Part shown: positions 59,177-64,000 of the stretch, in pieces
Layout of the letters: every line of letters starts with the position of its first letter
Numbering within the stretch: position 1 is the stretch's first letter
DNA from: Streptomyces sp. NBC_01439
Lineage (GTDB): Bacteria > Actinomycetota > Actinomycetes > Streptomycetales > Streptomycetaceae
Assembly: GCF_036227605.1 (NCBI RefSeq)
Contig: NZ_CP109487.1
Coordinates: 7,439,501 to 7,503,500, forward strand
Direction: 5' to 3'
Length of the DNA stretch: 64,000 nucleotides
The notes under the pieces: model-generated
The model's database searches: none
The model's input: only the letters and a program-made list of their open reading frames with translations
What the model was told of the DNA's origin: nothing
Position numbers and translations under genes: made by a program

Positions 59177-60406
59177 TCAGCCGCCGAACTCCTCCAGGCC
59201 CTTCAGGGCCTGGTCCAGCAGGGCCTGGCGGCCCTCCAGCTCGCGCGACAGCTTGTCGGCCTTGGCGTTGTTGCCCGCCGCGCGTGCCGCGTCGATCTGC
59301 TCACGCAGCTTGTCCACCGCCGCCTGGAGCTGGCCCGTCAGACCGGCCGCACGGGCCCGCGCCTCCGGGTTCGTACGACGCCACTCGCCCTCCTCGGCCT
59401 CCTGGATCGCCCGTTCGACCGAGTGCATGCGGCCCTCGACCTTCGGCCGGGCGTCCCGCGGCACGTGACCGATGCCCTCCCAGCGCTCGTTGAGGGAGCG
59501 GAACGCGGCACGGGCCGCCTTCAGGTCCGTCACGGGCACGAGCTTCTCGGCCTCGTCGGCCAGCTCCTCCTTGAGCTTCAGGTTCTCGATCTGCTCGGCG
59601 TCACGCTCCGCGAAGACCTCGCTGCGGGCCGCGAAGAACACGTCCTGCGCACCGCGGAACCGGTTCCACAGGTCGTCCTCGGACTCGCGCTGCGCCCGGC
59701 CCGCCGCCTTCCAGTCGGCCATCAGCTCGCGGTAGCGGGCCGCCGTCGGACCCCAGTCGGTCGACTTCGACAGCGACTCGGCCTCGGCGACCAGCTTCTC
59801 CTTGACCTTGCGGGCATCCTCGCGCTGCGCGTCCAGCGAGGCGAAGTGCGCCTTGCGGCGCTTGGAGAAGGCCGAGCGCGCGTGGGAGAACCGGTGCCAC
59901 AGCTCGTCGTCCGACTTGCGGTCCAGCCGCGGCAGCCCCTTCCAGATGTCCACCAGGGCGCGCAGCCGCTCACCCGCACTGCGCCACTGGTCGCTCTGGG
60001 CCAGCTGCTCGGCCTCGACGACCAGCGCGTCCTTGGCCGCGCGGGCCTCGTCCGTCTGCTTGGCCTTCGCTACCTTGCGCTCCTCGCGCCGGGACTCCAC
60101 GGTCGTGACCAGCTTGTCCAGCCGCACGCGCAGGGCGTCCAGGTCACCCACGGCATGGTGCTCCTCCACCTGCGTACGCAGGTGGTCGATCGCCGTCTGG
60201 GCGTCCTTGGCGGACAGATCAGTGGTCCGCACCCGCTTTTCGAGGAGGCCGATCTCGACCACCAGGCCCTCGTACTTGCGCTCGAAATAGGCCAGGGCCT
60301 CCTCAGGGGTGCCGGCCTGCCACGATCCGACGACCTGCTCGCCATCGGAAGTACGCACGTACACGGTGCCCGTCTCGTCGACTCGGCCCCACGGGTCGCT
60401 GCTCAC
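59177..60406 (-). CDS. DUF349 coiled-coil repeat protein
   Basis: A 409-residue highly charged helical protein. After an N-terminal beta segment (GTVYVRTSDGEQVVG) it has at least three DUF349 units, each marked by W-x-n-R or L-W-x-R-F: DIWKGLPRLDRKSDDELWHRF, DWKAAGRAQRESEDDLWNRF, and the degenerate RWEGIGHVPRDARP. GTG at 60406 follows GGAGG. DUF349 proteins include heat-shock-linked members. The biochemical role is unknown. Convergent with relA. Confidence 0.88.
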   Translation of the reverse strand: MSSDPWGRVDETGTVYVRTSDGEQVVGSWQAGTPEEALAYFERKYEGLVVEIGLLEKRVRTTDLSAKDAQTAIDHLRTQVEEHHAVGDLDALRVRLDKLVTTVESRREERKVAKAKQTDEARAAKDALVVEAEQLAQSDQWRSAGERLRALVDIWKGLPRLDRKSDDELWHRFSHARSAFSKRRKAHFASLDAQREDARKVKEKLVAEAESLSKSTDWGPTAARYRELMADWKAAGRAQRESEDDLWNRFRGAQDVFFAARSEVFAERDAEQIENLKLKEELADEAEKLVPVTDLKAARAAFRSLNERWEGIGHVPRDARPKVEGRMHSVERAIQEAEEGEWRRTNPEARARAAGLTGQLQAAVDKLREQIDAARAAGNNAKADKLSRELEGRQALLDQALKGLEEFGG

Positions 60407-60597
60407 AGCGCCTCCTCCACCTGATGCCTTGCGAGGGGTTCACCCCCTGGGCATCGTCCACAGTTTCCTGGGGCGGGCAGCGCCCGCCCTGCACAACGCC
60501 AACATAGGCGACCGCCGGGCCGGCTGTCCGCATCACGCACGACGCAATATCGGCGTACGGGATGCGGGCCGGCCGGGCCCGGGGTCGGCGCACCGGG

Positions 60598-61389
60598 TCA
60601 GTTCTGCGTGACCGTGCCCTTCTCGATCTTCACCTCGGTCTTGGGAGCGCCGTCCTGGCCGCCGTCGACCGTACCGGCCTTCGCGATCTCCTCGAGGACC
60701 TTGAGGCCGGCCGCGTCGATCTTGCCGAACGGCGTGTACGTCGGCGCCAGCGGGCTGTCCTTGTAGACCAGGAAGAACTGGCTGCCGCCCGAGCCCGGCT
60801 GGCCCGTGTTCGCCATCGCCACCGTGCCGGCCGGGTAGACGACCTGGCCGTTCGCGTCGGCCTTGCCCAGCGAGTCCAGGTTCTCGTCCGGGATGTTGTA
60901 GCCCGGGCCGCCGCGGCCGGTGCCCTCGGGGTCGCCGCACTGGAGCACGAAGATCCCGCCGGCCGTCAGCCGGTGGCACTTGGTGTTGTCGAAGTAGCCC
61001 TTGTCGGCGAGCGACTTGAAGGAGTTCACGGTCTGCGGGGTCTTGGCCGCGTCCATCGCGAAGTTGATGTCACCCGCGCTGGTCTTCAGCGCGAAGGTGT
61101 ACTTCGCCTTCTGGTCGATCGCCATCTCCGGCGAGGGGGACTGCTTGGGCGCGGGCTCGCTTGCCGATGCCGAGGGGTTCGCGGACGGGTCCGCGGCCTG
61201 GTCCTTCTTGTCCTTGTCGAAGACACCGCCCACGATCAGGCCGACCAGCGTCGCGATCACCACGGCCACGGCCGCGCCGATCACCGCCGCACGCTGGCGC
61301 CCCTTCTTCCGGGCCTCGGCGCGGCGCTTCTGCTGGCGCTCGTACTTCTCCCTGGCGAGCTGTCGCCGCCGCTGATCGCTCGTGACCAC
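60598..61389 (-). CDS. Membrane-anchored cyclophilin-type peptidyl-prolyl isomerase
   Basis: A 263-residue exported folding catalyst. A basic N-terminus (REKYERQQKRRAEARKKGRQR) and one membrane helix (AVIGAAVAVVIATLVGLIVGG) anchor it. A Ser/Pro/Ala linker leads to a cyclophilin domain (~95-260) with NSFKSLADKGYFDNTKCHRL, IFVLQCGDPEGTGRGGPGY and GSQFFLVYKDS. The Phe of the usual F-x-x-Q-x-G-D is kept in shifted form. GTG at 61389 has GGAGA 7 nt upstream. Confidence 0.9.
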   Translation of the reverse strand: MVTSDQRRRQLAREKYERQQKRRAEARKKGRQRAAVIGAAVAVVIATLVGLIVGGVFDKDKKDQAADPSANPSASASEPAPKQSPSPEMAIDQKAKYTFALKTSAGDINFAMDAAKTPQTVNSFKSLADKGYFDNTKCHRLTAGGIFVLQCGDPEGTGRGGPGYNIPDENLDSLGKADANGQVVYPAGTVAMANTGQPGSGGSQFFLVYKDSPLAPTYTPFGKIDAAGLKVLEEIAKAGTVDGGQDGAPKTEVKIEKGTVTQN

Positions 61390-61543
61390 CGGGTCGTCTC
61401 CTTGTACGTGTCTGATACTGCTGTCCGGGCTGGGCTAAGGCCGTACCGTATATGGGTTCGCTGTGTAATGAGCGGCGCCGGTAGGCTCTGAGCAGCAGGA
61501 TTCCTGTCTACGACCTCCCGCCTGATGATGATTGAGGACGAAC

Positions 61544-62254
61544 GTGCTGATTGCCGGGTTCCCCGCAGGCGCTTGGGGCACCAACTGCTACGTGGTCGCC
61601 CCCGCCGCCGGTGAGGAGTGCGTCATCATCGACCCGGGCCATCAGGCCGCCCGGGGCGTCGAGGAGACGCTGAAGAAGCATCGGCTCAAGCCCGTCGCGG
61701 TCGTGCTGACCCATGGCCACATCGATCATGTGGCCTCGGTGGTCCCGGTGTGCGGAGCACACGACGTACCGGCCTGGATCCACCCCGAGGACCGCTACAT
61801 GATGAGCGACCCGGAGAAGGCCCTCGGCCGCTCCATCGGGATGCCGCTCATGGGCGAGCTGACCGTGGGGGAGCCGGACGACGTACGAGAACTGGCCGAC
61901 GGCGCCACCCTGAAATTGGCCGGAATGGACTTCTCCGTGGCGCACGCGCCGGGCCATACCAAGGGGTCGGTGACCTTCCGGATGCCCGAGCTGGCCGACG
62001 TCCCGCCGGTCTTCTTCTCGGGCGACCTGCTCTTCGCCGGCTCCATCGGACGCACCGACCTGCCCGGCGGCTCCCACGCCGAGATCCTCGAATCGCTGGG
62101 CCGCGTGTGCCTGCCGCTCGACGACTCGACCGTGGTGCTGTCCGGCCACGGTCCCCAGACCACCATCGGCCGCGAGCGCGCGACCAACCCGTACCTTCGG
62201 GAAGTCGCCGCCGGGCTCGGAGACGGCACCGCCGCTCCACGACGAGGAATGTGA
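61544..62254 (+). CDS. Metallo-beta-lactamase-fold hydrolase (glyoxalase II-like)
   Basis: A 236-residue zinc hydrolase. The metal motif is [11 protein letters not shown], with further ligands in [25 protein letters not shown] and [11 protein letters not shown], as in hydroxyacylglutathione-hydrolase relatives. GTG at 61544 follows GAGGA. hisS starts 11 nt after its stop, so they are likely co-transcribed. The substrate may be a thioester other than glutathione, since streptomycetes use mycothiol. Confidence 0.87.
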   Translation: MLIAGFPAGAWGTNCYVVAPAAGEECVIIDPGHQAARGVEETLKKHRLKPVAVVLTHGHIDHVASVVPVCGAHDVPAWIHPEDRYMMSDPEKALGRSIGMPLMGELTVGEPDDVRELADGATLKLAGMDFSVAHAPGHTKGSVTFRMPELADVPPVFFSGDLLFAGSIGRTDLPGGSHAEILESLGRVCLPLDDSTVVLSGHGPQTTIGRERATNPYLREVAAGLGDGTAAPRRGM

Positions 62255-62264
62255 CGAGAGTTTC

Positions 62265-63524
62265 GTGAGCACTTTCAAGGCCCCCAAGGGCACGTACGAC
62301 CTGATCCCGCCGTACTCGGCCAAGTACCTGGCGGTCCGCGACGCCATCTCCGCCCCGCTGCGCAAGGCCGGGTACGGCTACATCGAGACGCCGGGCTTTG
62401 AAGACGTGAACCTGTTCGCCCGAGGTGTCGGCGAGTCCACCGACATCGTCACGAAGGAGATGTTCACCCTCACCACCAAGGGTGGCACCAACCTCGCCCT
62501 GCGCCCGGAGGGCACCGCCTCCGTGCTGCGCGCGGCCCTGGAGGCCAGCCTGCACAAGCAGGGCAACCTCCCGGCCAAGCTCTGGTACTCGGGCTCCTAC
62601 TACCGCTACGAGCGACCGCAGAAGGGTCGTTACCGCCACTTCTCGCAGGTGGGTGCCGAGGCGATCGGCTCCGAGGACCCAGCCCTGGACGCCGAGCTGA
62701 TCATCCTGGCCGACCAGGCCTACCGCACCCTCGGGCTGTCGAACTTCCGCATCCTGCTGAACTCGCTCGGCGACAAGGAGTGCCGCCCGGTCTACCGCGA
62801 GGCGCTCCAGACCTTCCTGCGCGGCCTCGACCTCGACGAGGAGACCGTCCGCCGGGCCGAGATCAATCCGCTGCGCGTGCTCGACGACAAGCGGGCCGAG
62901 GTGCAGAAGCAGCTCGTCGGTGCCCCCGTGCTGCGGGACTACCTGTGCGACGCCTGCAAGGCGTACCACGAGGAGGTGCGGGAGCTGATCACGGCTGCCG
63001 GCGTCGTCTTCGAGGACGACGAGAAGCTGGTGCGCGGACTGGACTACTACACCCGCACCACCTTCGAGTTCGTCCACGACGGTCTGGGCGCGCAGTCCGC
63101 GGTGGGCGGAGGCGGCCGGTACGACGGACTGTCCGAGATGATCGGCGGACCGGCCCTGCCCTCGGTGGGCTGGGCGCTCGGCGTGGACCGCACGGTCCTG
63201 GCCCTGGAGGCCGAGGGCATCGAGCTGGACATCCCGGCGACGACCACGGTCTTCGCCGTGGCCCTCGGAGAGGCCAAGGCGACCGTGTTCGGCCTGGTGA
63301 CGCAGCTGCGCAAGGCGGGCGTCGCGGCCGACATGTCCTACGGCGGCAAGGGCCTCAAGGGCGCCATGAAGGACGCGAACCGGAGCGGTGCCCGCTTCGC
63401 GGTCGTGGTCGGTGAGCGGGACCTCGCCGAGGGCGTCGTCCAGCTGAAGGACATGGAGTCCGGCGAGCAGGCGGCCGTGCCCGTCGACGAGCTGGTCGAC
63501 ACGGTCCGGGCCCGCCTCGCCTGA
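62265..63524 (+). CDS. hisS: Histidyl-tRNA synthetase
   Basis: A 419-residue class II synthetase. [23 protein letters not shown] (motif 2), [19 protein letters not shown], the histidine-A loop [15 protein letters not shown] and [11 protein letters not shown], motif 3 in GWALGVDRT, then the C-terminal anticodon-binding domain. GTG start at 62265. Confidence 0.97.
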   Translation: MSTFKAPKGTYDLIPPYSAKYLAVRDAISAPLRKAGYGYIETPGFEDVNLFARGVGESTDIVTKEMFTLTTKGGTNLALRPEGTASVLRAALEASLHKQGNLPAKLWYSGSYYRYERPQKGRYRHFSQVGAEAIGSEDPALDAELIILADQAYRTLGLSNFRILLNSLGDKECRPVYREALQTFLRGLDLDEETVRRAEINPLRVLDDKRAEVQKQLVGAPVLRDYLCDACKAYHEEVRELITAAGVVFEDDEKLVRGLDYYTRTTFEFVHDGLGAQSAVGGGGRYDGLSEMIGGPALPSVGWALGVDRTVLALEAEGIELDIPATTTVFAVALGEAKATVFGLVTQLRKAGVAADMSYGGKGLKGAMKDANRSGARFAVVVGERDLAEGVVQLKDMESGEQAAVPVDELVDTVRARLA

Positions 63525-63547
63525 CGGCGACGCTTCGCACGCGCACG

Positions 63548-63585
63548 GGACGGGGCCGGGGATCTTTCCCCGGCCCCGTCCGTTC
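63548..63585 (+). terminator. 14-bp terminator of hisS
   Basis: GGACGGGGCCGGGG (63548-63561) pairs perfectly with 63568-63581 around ATCTTT, followed by GTTC. Confidence 0.9.
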
Positions 63586-63645
63586 ACAGGCTCGTACGGC
63601 ACAATGGCCCGTGCTTGATCACCTGGCAGATGTGGAGCGGGCGGT

Positions 63646-64000
63646 ATGACGACACGAAGCGCGGACGCGGACACCGCCCGGGGCAGGACCGTCGGGGGGA
63701 GCCGGGCCCTGGCCCTGCTGCTGGTGATCACCGGAGCCGCGGGCCTGCTCGCCGCCTGGGTGATCACGATCGACAAGTTCAAGCTGCTGGAGGACCCGAC
63801 CTTCAAGCCCGCCTGCAGCCTCAACCCGATCGTCTCCTGCGGCAACATCATGACGAGCGATCAGGCATCGGCCTTCGGCTTCCCGAACCCGATGCTCGGA
63901 CTCGTCGCCTACGGCATCGTGATCTGCGTCGGCATGAGCATGCTGGCCGGTGCCTCGTTCCGCCGCTGGTACTGGCTGACCTTCAACGCCGGCACCCTCT
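63646..64000 (+). CDS. Vitamin K epoxide reductase (VKOR) family protein (partial)
   Basis: The first 118 codons are in view; the gene runs past the right edge. A Thr/Arg-rich head, TM1 (ALALLLVITGAAGLLAAWV), an outer loop with CSLNPIVSCGNIM (the conserved loop-cysteine pair) and further TM segments. Bacterial VKOR re-oxidises the DsbA-like periplasmic oxidase using quinones. The C-x-x-C active site expected later is outside the window. ATG at 63646 has GGAG upstream. Confidence 0.87.
   Translation, partial: MTTRSADADTARGRTVGGSRALALLLVITGAAGLLAAWVITIDKFKLLEDPTFKPACSLNPIVSCGNIMTSDQASAFGFPNPMLGLVAYGIVICVGMSMLAGASFRRWYWLTFNAGTL

Overview
The window is Streptomyces chromosomal core sequence. Base composition is very GC rich with GC-biased third codon positions, TTA codons are nearly absent, and an ssgB sporulation gene is present. 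Gene order around thrS-HIT-pgsA-acyltransferase-pimA and pdxS-pdxT-yebC-ruvCAB-yajC-secD-secF-apt-relA is that of Streptomyces and related actinobacteria. About 60 protein genes, one leader peptide and seven tRNA genes are supported. No transposase, integrase or prophage genes were seen.

1-7.5 kb: a TetR-MFS drug-efflux pair cut by the left edge, a beta-helix/two-TM membrane protein, a PlsC-like acyltransferase, a Tat-exported glycerophosphodiesterase (GlpQ), a small sigma factor, a GNAT enzyme and two membrane proteins. 7.9-10.9 kb: a methionine ABC transporter operon (metN-metI-metQ) preceded by a probably leaderless 28-codon ORF ending in Cys and Met codons, which looks like an attenuation leader. 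11-18.3 kb: corrin genes: CbiET (cobL), a BluB-CobT fusion with a ~490-residue Pro/Glu/Val/Ala-rich N-terminus, and a precorrin-2 dehydrogenase/uroporphyrinogen methyltransferase fusion. 18.3-21.1 kb: a SpoU-type RNA methyltransferase, a tail-anchored Ser/Thr kinase and a small membrane protein. 21.4-21.9 kb: a minus-strand tRNA operon (Gly, Cys, Val x3). 22-28.2 kb: pabB-pabC, GNAT and DsbA-like proteins, small membrane proteins, a CGNR zinc-finger protein and ssgB. 28.2-35.4 kb: two tRNA-Val(CAC) genes flanking a 782-residue membrane protein, then a DnaQ-like exonuclease, a DUF4365/unknown gene pair and smaller genes.

35.6-45.9 kb: thrS, an Ap4A-phosphorylase-like HIT protein, and pgsA-acyltransferase-pimA for phosphatidylinositol mannosides. 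A minus-strand block (DUF1992, a 559-residue membrane protein, EF-G2) interrupts this run. 46.6-64 kb: pyridoxal phosphate synthase (pdxST), yebC, the Holliday-junction ruvCAB set, Sec accessory genes (yajC-secD-secF), apt, the (p)ppGpp enzyme relA, a DUF349 protein, an exported cyclophilin, a metallo-beta-lactamase-fold hydrolase, hisS and the start of a VKOR gene.

The most notable signals are: the Cys/Met leader peptide before metNIQ; a CRISPR type I-E-like repeat pair (29-nt units, 32-nt spacer) after thrS; a structured ~250-nt leader before the bluB-cobT fusion; TTA codons confined to the sigma factor and the VGFG-containing membrane protein; the DUF4365 gene pair; a 53-codon membrane ORF overlapping the CGNR gene antisense; and a dispersed GC-rich intergenic repeat, two copies of which form a ~250-bp inverted repeat. 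All calls come from reading the sequence; no database search was possible.
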